Positions 1 through 7,448 of a stretch of 33,358 bases of DNA are shown piece after piece. Source of the stretch: Candidatus Zambryskibacteria bacterium RIFCSPLOWO2_01_FULL_35_19. Its GTDB lineage: Bacteria; Patescibacteriota; Minisyncoccia; Phycocordibacterales; WO2-35-19. Below the pieces are notes generated by a model. That model made no database searches and was not told the origin of the DNA. It worked only from the letters and a program-made list of their open reading frames with translations. Position 1 is the first letter of the stretch; each line of letters opens with the position of its first letter. Position numbers and translations under genes: made by a program. Location of the stretch: positions 1 to 33,358 of the forward strand of contig MHWA01000004.1 of the NCBI GenBank assembly GCA_001825335.1. Direction: 5' to 3'.

Positions 1-587
1 AAAGCGTATGCTTCTCCTATGTATTTTGCTTTGTCGCTTATATTTCCATCTATTATTCCGCCAAGTTTTAATATACCCCACAAAGCTTTAGCAATATGTA
101 GACCAACATCACCTTCGTATGTGTTGCGTTTTACCTCCGCACCATTACTTTCAATAATCCTAGAAATAGACTCCCCAATAACATTTCCCATCAAATGCCC
201 AATATGCATCGGTTTTAAAACATTTGTATTTGTGTACTCAATAATTATTTTCCTTGGCTCGCCGAAGCCTTTGGCGGAGGATAACTGGTCTAGAAGTAAG
301 TTATTTTTGCCAAAGTTTTCTTTTTGCTTATTTATTTCTTCAACTGATTTAACAAAAAACTCTTTGGCTAAATAAAAGTTAATAAACTTACCAGCCACTT
401 CAATCCTATCAATCTCCGAAATTTTATTTTTATTTAAAACTTCCACCAAATCATTCTCCGTTTTTGGAGAATGATTAAAAAATGAATAATCACCATTTTT
501 AATATCTTTTGGGTGAGCAAGCACAAAATCACCATCAATCTTCAATGCCTCTTTTATCCAATCTTTTATTTTTTGTTGAATATTCAT
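1..587 (-). CDS. argS: Arginyl-tRNA synthetase, N-terminal part (runs off the window edge)
   Basis: Hand translation of the minus strand from ATG at 587: MNIQQKIKDWIKEALKIDGDFVLAHPKDIKNG...IIIEYTNTNVLKPMHIGHLMGNVIGESISRIIESNGAEVKRNTYEGDVGLHIAKALWG. Shows the class I HIGH motif (HIGHLMGN) and ArgS-type context. Absent from the ORF track because it has no stop in the window. Confidence 0.9.
   Translation of the reverse strand, partial: MNIQQKIKDWIKEALKIDGDFVLAHPKDIKNGDYSFFNHSPKTENDLVEVLNKNKISEIDRIEVAGKFINFYLAKEFFVKSVEEINKQKENFGKNNLLLDQLSSAKGFGEPRKIIIEYTNTNVLKPMHIGHLMGNVIGESISRIIESNGAEVKRNTYEGDVGLHIAKALWGILKLGGIIDGNISDKAKYIGEAYA
256..280. repeat. Palindromic GC-rich repeat inside argS (ggctCGCCGAAgccTTTGGCGgagg)
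   Basis: 7-bp stem CGCCGAA/TTTGGCG around gcc, in frame as ...QLSSAKGFGEPRK...; far more GC-rich than its surroundings. Confidence 0.6.
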
Positions 588-588
588 T

Positions 589-1011
589 TTATTTTCCAGT
601 ACTACCAAAACCCCCTTCACCTCTTTGAGAATTAGAAAGTTCATCTGCTTCAACGATTTCCATAATCTCAATAGGTTGGATCAACATTTGCATTACTTTG
701 TGTCCTTTTTCAAAAGCATAAGATTCTTTACTTAAATTTACCACTCCCATAATAATTTCTCCTCTATACCCAGAATCTATAACTCCAGCAAGAACTTTCA
801 TACCATGATTTATGGACATGCCACTTTTATCCCAACAAAGTCCAACATATCCTTCTGGCAACTCCATAGCAATTCCACTTCTAATTCTTTTTATTTCTCC
901 TGGTTTTACAATAACTTTCTCAAGGGCAAACAAATCCATACCAGCATCTCCCGAATTAGCATATTCTGGAAGTTTGGCTTCTGGATGTATTTTTTTAATC
1001 TTTAATTTCAT
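589..1011 (-). CDS. dut: dUTP diphosphatase
   Basis: Trimeric dUTPase motifs: SGDAGMDLFA, DKSGMSINHGMKVLAGVIDSGYRGEI, GHKVMQMLIQP, RGEGGFGSTGK. Confidence 0.95.
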   Translation of the reverse strand: MKLKIKKIHPEAKLPEYANSGDAGMDLFALEKVIVKPGEIKRIRSGIAMELPEGYVGLCWDKSGMSINHGMKVLAGVIDSGYRGEIIMGVVNLSKESYAFEKGHKVMQMLIQPIEIMEIVEADELSNSQRGEGGFGSTGK

Positions 1012-1547
1012 TTCAATTTTTTAAATAGTTTATAAGCAGTCATCGCACCATTTAAAGCACTATGAGGTTCTGGTTCTGGTTCAATATCAAAAAATTTGCA
1101 AGCTGTTTTTAGACTAAAACTATCTTCGTTTTTTAGTCCTTTTTCCCAAGCAATAGAGAGCATATCAAGTCGATCATGATTTTCTCTTGTGCTCATAGGA
1201 TTTTCAATACCAACTTTCCTGAAGGCATCACTTATAAAGCCCCAATCAAAAGCAACATTGTAAGCACAGAAAACACATTCTTGAGTTTTTTCTGAATATA
1301 TTTTTATAGCTTTATCAAGACTTATTGCCTCTTTCCAATCCTTCTCATTATACCCGTTGTATTCAAGAGCAACAGGAACTGCATTTTCAATCCGAATAGG
1401 CCTAACTTTTTGGTTATAAGTATCTACTATTTCAAAAGTATTTGGATCAAAAACAACAAGACCAATTTCCAATATTTCGTGCACTCCAAAAATATCACCA
1501 CTAGTTTCCAAATCCGTCATCGCAATTTTTCTTTCACTAGATTTCAT
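1008..1547 (-). CDS. DnaQ-like (DEDD) 3'-5' exonuclease
   Basis: AMTDLETSGD.FGVHEILEIGLVVFD, CAYNVAFDWGFI, HSALNGAMTAYKLF. The ORF track starts at 1583, but MKSSERKIAMTDLETSGD (1547) fits the family start better. Confidence 0.85.
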   Translation of the reverse strand: MKSSERKIAMTDLETSGDIFGVHEILEIGLVVFDPNTFEIVDTYNQKVRPIRIENAVPVALEYNGYNEKDWKEAISLDKAIKIYSEKTQECVFCAYNVAFDWGFISDAFRKVGIENPMSTRENHDRLDMLSIAWEKGLKNEDSFSLKTACKFFDIEPEPEPHSALNGAMTAYKLFKKLK

Positions 1548-1583
1548 TCTAAATATGATACCAAAATATAACATTTTCCACAT

Positions 1584-1608
1584 CTACATCAAAAACTCAC
1601 GGTCGTAA
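1584..1608. repeat. Left arm of a perfect 25-bp inverted repeat
   Basis: ctacatcaaaaactcacggtcgtaa; exact reverse complement of 2274-2298. Confidence 0.97.
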
Positions 1609-1641
1609 TTTTTTAATGTATATAAAATGTGAAAAATAAAA

Positions 1642-2244
1642 CTATTTTAAACCGAAATAATTTTTTATTTCTTCATCGTCTTCCAAAGTATCGACTATCA
1701 TGTACAGCAAATCTTTACCTATCTCCAGATCAGTTTTTAATAATATAATCAAATCTTCGCAATTGTATGGATAAATCCAAACACTATCCTGAAGTCTCTT
1801 AAAGCCCACGGCAACAAGAGTAGCTCGTATTTGATCTCTTATAAATCTCAAACTTTCTGGAATATCAAAAATTAACACTCGCCATTTTCCATCCCACTTT
1901 TCTTTTTTAATTTTTTTATTTTTGTAAAAAGTATTTCTTAAAAGGAAAAGTTTTCCTTTTTTAGTAATTTTTAGTTTACCATTTTGCAATACTAGCATTC
2001 CCCGTTTAATAAGCCTGTTCCTAGAAATATTTATAGACTCTTTTTGTCTGAAATTGGAAATTAGACCTATTTTTTTCATTGCTAATAAAACATTTGGAGC
2101 AACTAACCCCACTCCAATAACACCAGCCACGTAAACTGTTTGTAGAATAATATTTTGAAGATTTTTCCTTTTGCTTTTCTTTTCCAACCCTTTACTAATC
2201 TCCAATTCTTTGCCAACTTTTTCTTTTTTAATTTTAATAGGCAT
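1642..2244 (-). CDS. PaaX-like winged-helix protein with Cas2-like C-terminal domain
   Basis: N-terminal wHTH-like segment (SRNRLIKRGMLVLQNGKLKITKKGKLFL), then KWRVLIFDIPESLRFIRDQIRATLVAVGFKRLQDSVWIYPYNCEDL, typical of the PaaX central (Cas2-like) domain. Confidence 0.8.
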   Translation of the reverse strand: MPIKIKKEKVGKELEISKGLEKKSKRKNLQNIILQTVYVAGVIGVGLVAPNVLLAMKKIGLISNFRQKESINISRNRLIKRGMLVLQNGKLKITKKGKLFLLRNTFYKNKKIKKEKWDGKWRVLIFDIPESLRFIRDQIRATLVAVGFKRLQDSVWIYPYNCEDLIILLKTDLEIGKDLLYMIVDTLEDDEEIKNYFGLK

Positions 2245-2273
2245 AACTTAATAATATCATATACACCGCTTTC

Positions 2274-2298
2274 TTACGACCGTGAGTTTTTGATGTAG
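2274..2298. repeat. Right arm of a perfect 25-bp inverted repeat
   Basis: ttacgaccgtgagtttttgatgtag; exact reverse complement of 1584-1608. Confidence 0.97.
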
Positions 2299-2337
2299 GT
2301 ATAATATAAATAATTTTAGTAATATTATTAATAAATC

Positions 2338-2346
2338 TGTTATAAT
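2338..2346 (+). promoter_or_regulatory. Extended -10 (TGtTATAAT) close to the purN-like start
   Basis: TGTTATAAT ends 9 nt before ATG at 2355. A second TATAAT lies at 2300-2305, abutting the 25-bp repeat. Confidence 0.5.
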
Positions 2347-2354
2347 CTACAAAT

Positions 2355-3041
2355 ATGAAAAAAATAGTGATATTTGCATCAGGCACAAAAGATGGTGGAG
2401 GAAGTGGGTTTGAAAATATGGTAAATGCTATTAGGAGCAGTATTTTAAACGCCGAAATTTTAGCTGTAGTTTCAAATCACAAAAACGGCGGGGTAAGAGA
2501 GAGGGCTGACCGTTTGGGAATTCATTTTGTGCATTTTCCAGCGCGCAAACTTCCCGAATCAGGTGAGTTTATAGACAAAGACGGAAACAAAATAGACCCT
2601 TCAGAATTTGGCACAGCCGAAAATTATAAAAAATTGACAGAAAACGCAGATTTAGTTTGTCTTTCTGGTTGGCTCAAATTGGTCACAGGCCTAGACCCCC
2701 AAAAGACGATTAACATTCACCCCGGACCTCTGCCCCGATTTGGTGGAGCAGGTATGTACGGACACCACGTCCACGAAGTGGTAATGGAAGCGTATAAAAA
2801 TGAGAAGGTTTCTCATTCAGCTGTGTCAATGCATTTTGTTACCGAAAAATATGATGAAGGTCCCCTCTTTTTTAGCCAGTCAGTTCCAATTTTCCCAGAT
2901 GATACAGCCGAAACTTTAGCTAAAAGAGTAAATGAAGTTGAACATAAGTGGCAACCCGTCATCACTGAAAAAGTTTTAACTGGTGAAATTAGTTGGGACG
3001 GCAAAGATCCAAAGACACTTAAAGGTCAAATTTTGAATTAA
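2355..3041 (+). CDS. purN: Phosphoribosylglycinamide formyltransferase-like protein
   Basis: MKKIVIFASGTKDGGGSGFENM, LVCLSGWLKLV, INIHPGPLPRFGGAGMYGHHVHEVVM: GART/formyltransferase signature. Confidence 0.85.
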   Translation: MKKIVIFASGTKDGGGSGFENMVNAIRSSILNAEILAVVSNHKNGGVRERADRLGIHFVHFPARKLPESGEFIDKDGNKIDPSEFGTAENYKKLTENADLVCLSGWLKLVTGLDPQKTINIHPGPLPRFGGAGMYGHHVHEVVMEAYKNEKVSHSAVSMHFVTEKYDEGPLFFSQSVPIFPDDTAETLAKRVNEVEHKWQPVITEKVLTGEISWDGKDPKTLKGQILN

Positions 3042-3053
3042 CCGGACAAGAAG

Positions 3054-3081
3054 AAAGGGCGCTGTCGAAACAGTGCCCTTT
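3054..3081. terminator. Intrinsic terminator hairpin, probably bidirectional
   Basis: aaagggcgctgt-cgaa-acagtgcccttt, between the convergent purN-like and ThyA-like genes. Confidence 0.85.
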
Positions 3082-3084
3082 TGG

Positions 3085-4758
3085 CTAAAATAAAGTACTT
3101 GATTGAAGACTGGTATCCTGTTCGTAAGGCTCATCGGCTCTGAGTTTGAGCTCCGCTACAGCCAGTTCTGTACCAAGATAAATCGCATGGTTTGTCGGAA
3201 GATCCGCCACAGCAATTTTGTCTCGCAACTCATTAGCTGTTTTTCCAAAATACCTTTCCAACACTTTCCCGCTTTCAGGATGCAAGAGTGAGACCTTAAT
3301 TTTCCCTCCATTCTTTGCATAGACGATCTCGATCTGATAGTTACCCCTGGCATCAGTACAGCTTTTCAAACTGGAAGAGTGCCTTCTTAATACTTCCTCA
3401 ACCTGCTTGAAATAGTTGTTGTAAATCTGAGCACTACCAGAGATTATGGTCAGGATACCTGTTGGTAATCCGATGGCTTCGGCGATTTCGGCCTGGATAA
3501 CTGCACAACCATAAGCGTTTTCCGGCCAACCTTGGGTCATGTCGTGACTTCGGAAGAAGACGGTCAAGTTCAACTTTTCGTCTTGAACCATTGCTTGTAT
3601 TAAAACAAGACATGGTGACGAATTATGTTTACGCATCAGCTCGTCCGCCGGATGCCAAGTCAAAGCAATGCACGCCTTGGAATACTTGTCACGTTTCAGG
3701 ACATCTATAGCATCCTTGATTTGGTCGATACTGCAAACATCTTCTCGATAGTCTACATTTTGGTCAATCCAAGGACCTTGGCCGAATTCAAAATCCATAT
3801 ACTTAGTTGTGGTTACCAGATCTTTGATACCACTAGCATCTGGATAAAAATACGCCCGTAGTTTGTTGCCATAGGTGTAAGCTTTACCTTCCGGTAAAAG
3901 CGGAGATAAGATTTCTGCCTGGTACGCTTCGATCTTTTCAGGAGTCAAAGGAACCAAGAAAGGATTGAGGGACAAATCCATGTCCTGAGGCTCATGAATA
4001 ACCACCGTCATATTGTTAACTTCTTTGACCAAACGATCGGTACCAACATTCATGTAATTAGTGCGACCATAACGCCAGAGATGACGAAGCATTTTAATCC
4101 AAGCATCTGGAATATTGTCACCATGAACAACGATTGGTCCACCTTCATACGGGAAAGACTCGTCTGCTTTTTCGTAGCCAAAGACTGCGGGCTCAGCAAA
4201 CGGATCTTTTCGCTCAAGTGATTTCATTATGCGATTGGCGGCTGTAATCTTTTCTTCAAAAGATGCGTCCAGCATCTCTCGATTGAGATCAATCAACTCC
4301 ACGCTAACCCTGACAAGTTCAATCATTTCGAGCGGAATATTATTGTCAAAGTAAATAGCATTTTTGAATCCATCAATCTTGCGATGTTCATTGACTCCTT
4401 TCTCAAAAAACGCCCTGATAGCATTAGCACTGGTCAGTTCGTTGTTGTTACCATCCATTTTTCTGGATGAAGATTCTTCGCCCAGCAAGATGACATAGCG
4501 GATATACGGATTACCCAAAATGTTTCTCACCATCGGTTCAAGACCTGCTGGAGTATAGAAGTTAGAAGCAATAGCCAAGTTTCCTTTTTCAAGTTCCGGT
4601 ACTATCGAGTCCCGAACTGTCCAAAGAAAAGCCAGGCCAACATTAGCTTCGGTTACTCGAAGTTCCGATGAAGATGGAAAGGCAATGCGGTCGCGAGCGG
4701 CCACAGGCCATCCAGATTCACCGTTTGAACCCAAAAGGCTTCTTATTCTTTCAAGCAT
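3085..4758 (-). CDS. Two-domain thymidylate synthase-like protein: MtrA/DUF4346-like N-terminus fused to ThyA-like C-terminus
   Basis: C-terminal half SSPCLVLIQAMVQDEKLNLTVFFRSHDMTQGWPENAYGCAVIQAEIAEAIGLPTGILTIISGSAQIYNNYF matches the ThyA layout (active-site PC, RS.D, N, S/G-A-H/Q-IY). N-terminal GWPVAARDRIAF...NPYIRYVILLGEES...IPLEMIELVRVSVELIDL resembles MtrA/DUF4346. Consensus SD gAGGAG upstream of the ATG. Confidence 0.75.
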   Translation of the reverse strand: MLERIRSLLGSNGESGWPVAARDRIAFPSSSELRVTEANVGLAFLWTVRDSIVPELEKGNLAIASNFYTPAGLEPMVRNILGNPYIRYVILLGEESSSRKMDGNNNELTSANAIRAFFEKGVNEHRKIDGFKNAIYFDNNIPLEMIELVRVSVELIDLNREMLDASFEEKITAANRIMKSLERKDPFAEPAVFGYEKADESFPYEGGPIVVHGDNIPDAWIKMLRHLWRYGRTNYMNVGTDRLVKEVNNMTVVIHEPQDMDLSLNPFLVPLTPEKIEAYQAEILSPLLPEGKAYTYGNKLRAYFYPDASGIKDLVTTTKYMDFEFGQGPWIDQNVDYREDVCSIDQIKDAIDVLKRDKYSKACIALTWHPADELMRKHNSSPCLVLIQAMVQDEKLNLTVFFRSHDMTQGWPENAYGCAVIQAEIAEAIGLPTGILTIISGSAQIYNNYFKQVEEVLRRHSSSLKSCTDARGNYQIEIVYAKNGGKIKVSLLHPESGKVLERYFGKTANELRDKIAVADLPTNHAIYLGTELAVAELKLRADEPYEQDTSLQSSTLF

Positions 4759-4804
4759 GTGTACTCCTCTGTGTTAAACAATAGCTTATTTTAAAAAAAT
4801 GTAA

Positions 4805-4830
4805 ACGGCGCGTCCCTAAAGACGCGCCGT
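4805..4830 (-). terminator. Intrinsic terminator
   Basis: acggcgcgtc-cctaaa-gacgcgccgt (10-bp perfect GC-rich stem), followed on the minus strand by a T run (ACATTTTTTT). Confidence 0.85.
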
Positions 4831-4832
4831 GG

Positions 4833-5147
4833 CTAGACCTCATACCAGAGGTGATTATAGATGTCCCACCAGTTACTAACTTGGGTGGGAAATATCAAAA
4901 CGATCTTCACCGGAGCACCTGGAAAAACTGGTTTTGAACTTTCACTTGTTATGTAAATGGTCAGATTCTCACCAACAAGTGGACGTGTGCGTACCTGACC
5001 GGAAACCATTTCCCTATAGTCGTATACAGAAGAGTTGACCACAACCAGTATTTCATGACCTTTGGATACCAATTGACGAGGATAGTATCCTATACTATCA
5101 GTTAGACACAAATCCTCAATAATATCTTCACTGATACCGATTTTCAT
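4833..5147 (-). CDS. Hypothetical protein (about 104 aa) between the ThyA-like and dCMP deaminase genes
   Basis: MKIGISEDIIEDLCLTDSIGYYPRQLVSKGHEILVVVNSSVYDYREM...; strong SD caGGAGGttttt ATG. The ORF-track start at 5165 is probably too early. Confidence 0.75.
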   Translation of the reverse strand: MKIGISEDIIEDLCLTDSIGYYPRQLVSKGHEILVVVNSSVYDYREMVSGQVRTRPLVGENLTIYITSESSKPVFPGAPVKIVLIFPTQVSNWWDIYNHLWYEV

Positions 5148-5213
5148 AAAAACCTCCTGCATCACTCTAGCACAAACCTTTTAAACATCAAACACTCCTC
5201 TTATAAAAAGAAA

Positions 5214-5238
5214 CTGCTGTAGTCATTGACTACAGCAG
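5214..5238 (-). terminator. Intrinsic terminator overlapping the dCMP deaminase stop codon
   Basis: ctgctgtagtca-t-tgactacagcag; minus strand continues with TTTCTTTTT. Confidence 0.8.
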
Positions 5239-5847
5239 CGAGCTTGTTGGAACATCAAACCGATACGATAATCTATTTCCGACAGTCAGAGCCATCCCAA
5301 ATATCTCTTTAACTCTCTCTTGTGAAAGATCTAGTTTGGTAATTCCGATACCTACCTGTCCGAGCCAATGTTTTGAAAGAGAGTATTCATCGTGCGTTAG
5401 GAGTTTATTTTGCAAATACTCCTTCCAAACGACCAGATGTTTAATCCTATTAGGGATAATGATATCTCTCACACATCCTGGACACGGAAAATTTGTGATG
5501 TATAACACTGCACCAACGGCCGACATTCCATATATCGAACATTGGTTGATAGCATTTTTCTCTGCATGGACTGCCGAGCAGAAGATCTTTCTTTCTTCTC
5601 TCAGTATCTCAAAAGTTCCAAGACCATTGCCATTTGTTGAGTCTTTATGGGCTAAGGCTTCATAAAAGCATTCTCCTACATCCAAACAGGTTTCAACACC
5701 CGGTGGTGCTCCATTGTATCCAGAAGCAATGACACGCTTATCCTTAATCAACACAGCACCAACTTGACGTTTTAGGCAAGATGACCTAATCCCGGCAATA
5801 ATGGCATTGATCATGAAAATCTCTTCCCAAGATGGTCGTTGTGACAT
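5230..5847 (-). CDS. dCMP/cytidine deaminase family protein
   Basis: Zn-deaminase motifs HAEKNAI and PCPGC; CLKRQVGAVLIKDKRVIASGYNGAPPG. SD GGAGGTGAT immediately upstream of ATG (MSQRPSW) at 5847. Confidence 0.9.
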   Translation of the reverse strand: MSQRPSWEEIFMINAIIAGIRSSCLKRQVGAVLIKDKRVIASGYNGAPPGVETCLDVGECFYEALAHKDSTNGNGLGTFEILREERKIFCSAVHAEKNAINQCSIYGMSAVGAVLYITNFPCPGCVRDIIIPNRIKHLVVWKEYLQNKLLTHDEYSLSKHWLGQVGIGITKLDLSQERVKEIFGMALTVGNRLSYRFDVPTSSLL

Positions 5848-5886
5848 AATCACCTCCATGGTGAAGTTTACACATTTTAAACAAAA

Positions 5887-5915
5887 CAAAAAGACTTGTT
5901 TAAAAAGTCTTTTTG
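5887..5915 (-). terminator. Hairpin terminator
   Basis: caaaaagact-tgtttaaa-agtctttttg. Confidence 0.6.
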
Positions 5916-5929
5916 TTGTAAAAAAAACG

Positions 5930-5992
5930 AAATAGTACTATTCCAAGAGCCATATCCTTACGGCCTAACGCAGGAACAGTACTATTTCATTT
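5930..5992. ncRNA. Candidate structured RNA hairpin, family 2 copy 1
   Basis: aaatagtactattcc [aagagccatatccttacggcctaacgca] ggaacagtactattt; 15-nt stem with one mismatch around a 28-nt apical sequence. The same apical sequence recurs at ~12553-12621. Confidence 0.6.
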
Positions 5993-6079
5993 TTTTATTT
6001 ATCTTATTTCACCTCCACCCACACATAATTTTCTGCTGAAAATTTTCGCGGGCCCACCTCGGCTCGTCATCCTCCGGTT

Positions 6080-6109
6080 CGTAGAAGTGCGATTCAACGC
6101 ACTTCTACG
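6080..6109 (-). terminator. Perfect 12-bp hairpin spanning the rplK stop codon
   Basis: cgtagaagtgcg-attcaa-cgcacttctacg; rplK stop at 6094-6096. No clear T run follows, so the terminator role is uncertain. Confidence 0.55.
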
Positions 6110-6516
6110 CCCACACTCCTACAAGTGCCGGCGATTATTTTGACTGCTGAATCTAAATCGTTGGCATTGAGGTCAACCATTTTGGTTTGAGCGATTTCTT
6201 CAAGTTGTTTGCGAGTGATGGAGCCCGCTTTTTGAATAGGTGTTTTACCAGACCCTTTTTCTATACCGATAGCTTTCATAATAAGACTAGAAGCAGGTGA
6301 AGTTTTTAAGATAAAATCAAAAGTCCTATCTTCATAAACAGAAATTTCAGCCGGCACCAAGGCGCCAGTCATCTCTCTAGTAGCTTCGTTAAATTTGGTA
6401 ACAAATTCACCAATGTTTATACCGGCTGGCCCCAAAGCAGTCCCGACAGGAGGCGCAGGGGTTGCTTTACCTGCCGCTATTACTAATTTTATTTTTTTTG
6501 TTATTTTTTTTGCCAT
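6094..6516 (-). CDS. rplK: 50S ribosomal protein L11
   Basis: [46 protein letters not shown]...: canonical L11. Confidence 0.98.
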   Translation of the reverse strand: MAKKITKKIKLVIAAGKATPAPPVGTALGPAGINIGEFVTKFNEATREMTGALVPAEISVYEDRTFDFILKTSPASSLIMKAIGIEKGSGKTPIQKAGSITRKQLEEIAQTKMVDLNANDLDSAVKIIAGTCRSVGVEVR

Positions 6517-6533
6517 AATTATTATTTTTGCGA

Positions 6534-6608
6534 GTCAGAAAGTGAATTTCAAAAGTCTGGCCCGTATAACAGGGAGATCCGAGGACTTTTGCAAATTTAC
6601 TTTCTGAC
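6534..6608. ncRNA. Long hairpin between nusG and rplK, candidate leader/regulatory structure
   Basis: Arms gtcagaaagtgaatttcaaaagtc (6534-6557) and gacttttgcaaatttactttctgac (6584-6608), near-perfect complements around a 26-nt loop. Confidence 0.65.
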
Positions 6609-6623
6609 GAGCTACACTTTACC

Positions 6624-7169
6624 TTAAATTTTCTTGACTTGCAAGAAATCCAGCTCTACTGGGGTTTCGCGTCCAAACATAGGCACCAATACTTTGACTT
6701 TACCCCTCTCTTCGTCTACTTCTCCTACTTTACCCTCCAAATCCTTAAATGGACCGTCAACTATCTTAACCGCATCGTCTAAAGATAAATCTATATTATG
6801 TTTTACCTTTTCTGAATTCATCCTTTTAAATAATTCATCTACTTCTTTTTGATCAAGTGGCACAGGGAAAACTCCAGCCCCAACGAAACCAGTTACTCTC
6901 GGAGTATTCCTCACTATATACCACGAATCATCAGTTACTATCATATCCACTAAAACATACCCCGGATAAATTTTTTCTTCTTCCTCTACCCGCTTGTTGC
7001 CTTTTATTTTTATTTTTTTCTCCGTTGGCACAATAACATCAAAAATTTTATCCTCCATACCCAAAGACTCTATACGCTGTTTTAAATTTCTGGTTACTGC
7101 ATTTTCATAGCCAGAATAGGTATGAATAGCATACCAATTTCTACCTTCTTGTATTTGTTGTTTAGACAT
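6624..7169 (-). CDS. nusG: Transcription termination/antitermination protein NusG
   Basis: NWYAIHTYSGYENAV, YPGYVLVDM, WYIVRNTPRVTGFVG, KOW motif VKIVDGPFKDLEGKV. Confidence 0.97.
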   Translation of the reverse strand: MSKQQIQEGRNWYAIHTYSGYENAVTRNLKQRIESLGMEDKIFDVIVPTEKKIKIKGNKRVEEEEKIYPGYVLVDMIVTDDSWYIVRNTPRVTGFVGAGVFPVPLDQKEVDELFKRMNSEKVKHNIDLSLDDAVKIVDGPFKDLEGKVGEVDEERGKVKVLVPMFGRETPVELDFLQVKKI

Positions 7170-7171
7170 AT

Positions 7172-7348
7172 TTAGATAAATAAATTCAAAATTCGTGAAA
7201 AAACAAAATCAAACAAACCTAAAAAGAGAGCAGTCAAAATAGAAACAATAATAACGACAACAGAAAAGATGACCGACTGCCTTCTGGTAGGCCAATTGAC
7301 ATGAGAAAGTTCTCCTTTTGTCTCCTTCAAATAACTAATTATTGACAT
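7172..7348 (-). CDS. secE: Preprotein translocase subunit SecE
   Basis: Hand translation: MSIISYLKETKGELSHVNWPTRRQSVIFSVVVIIVSILTALFLGLFDFVFSRILNLFI*. VNWPTRR signature plus one TM, upstream of nusG; below the ORF-track size cutoff. Confidence 0.93.
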   Translation of the reverse strand: MSIISYLKETKGELSHVNWPTRRQSVIFSVVVIIVSILTALFLGLFDFVFSRILNLFI

Positions 7349-7374
7349 AATATTTTGTTATTAATTTCCTTATT

Positions 7375-7399
7375 AAAAAACCCCTTACGGGGTCTTTTT
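7375..7399. terminator. Intrinsic terminator
   Basis: aaaaaacccc-ttac-ggggtcttttt. Confidence 0.85.
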
Positions 7400-7448
7400 A
7401 TTAAATTGTAATTTCATTATACTCCCATCTAAAACAAAGTCAAGTTCA

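Noticed and set aside
19-375. 118-aa plus-strand ORF at the window start
   Set aside because: Antisense to argS, whose HIGH motif is clear on the minus strand.
805-1024. Plus-strand ORFs antisense to dut
   Set aside because: They fully overlap a clear dUTPase CDS and show no family motifs; AT-rich antisense artefacts.
1642-2244. Cas2-like domain suggesting a CRISPR-Cas locus
   Set aside because: No repeat-spacer array, cas1 or effector is present. The N-terminal wHTH and length fit a PaaX-like regulator.
5958-5975. Integron attC-like core (GCCTAAC/GTTAGGC) in the family-2 hairpins
   Set aside because: Only one RYYYAAC-type core per element, no paired core site, no integron integrase and no cassette array.
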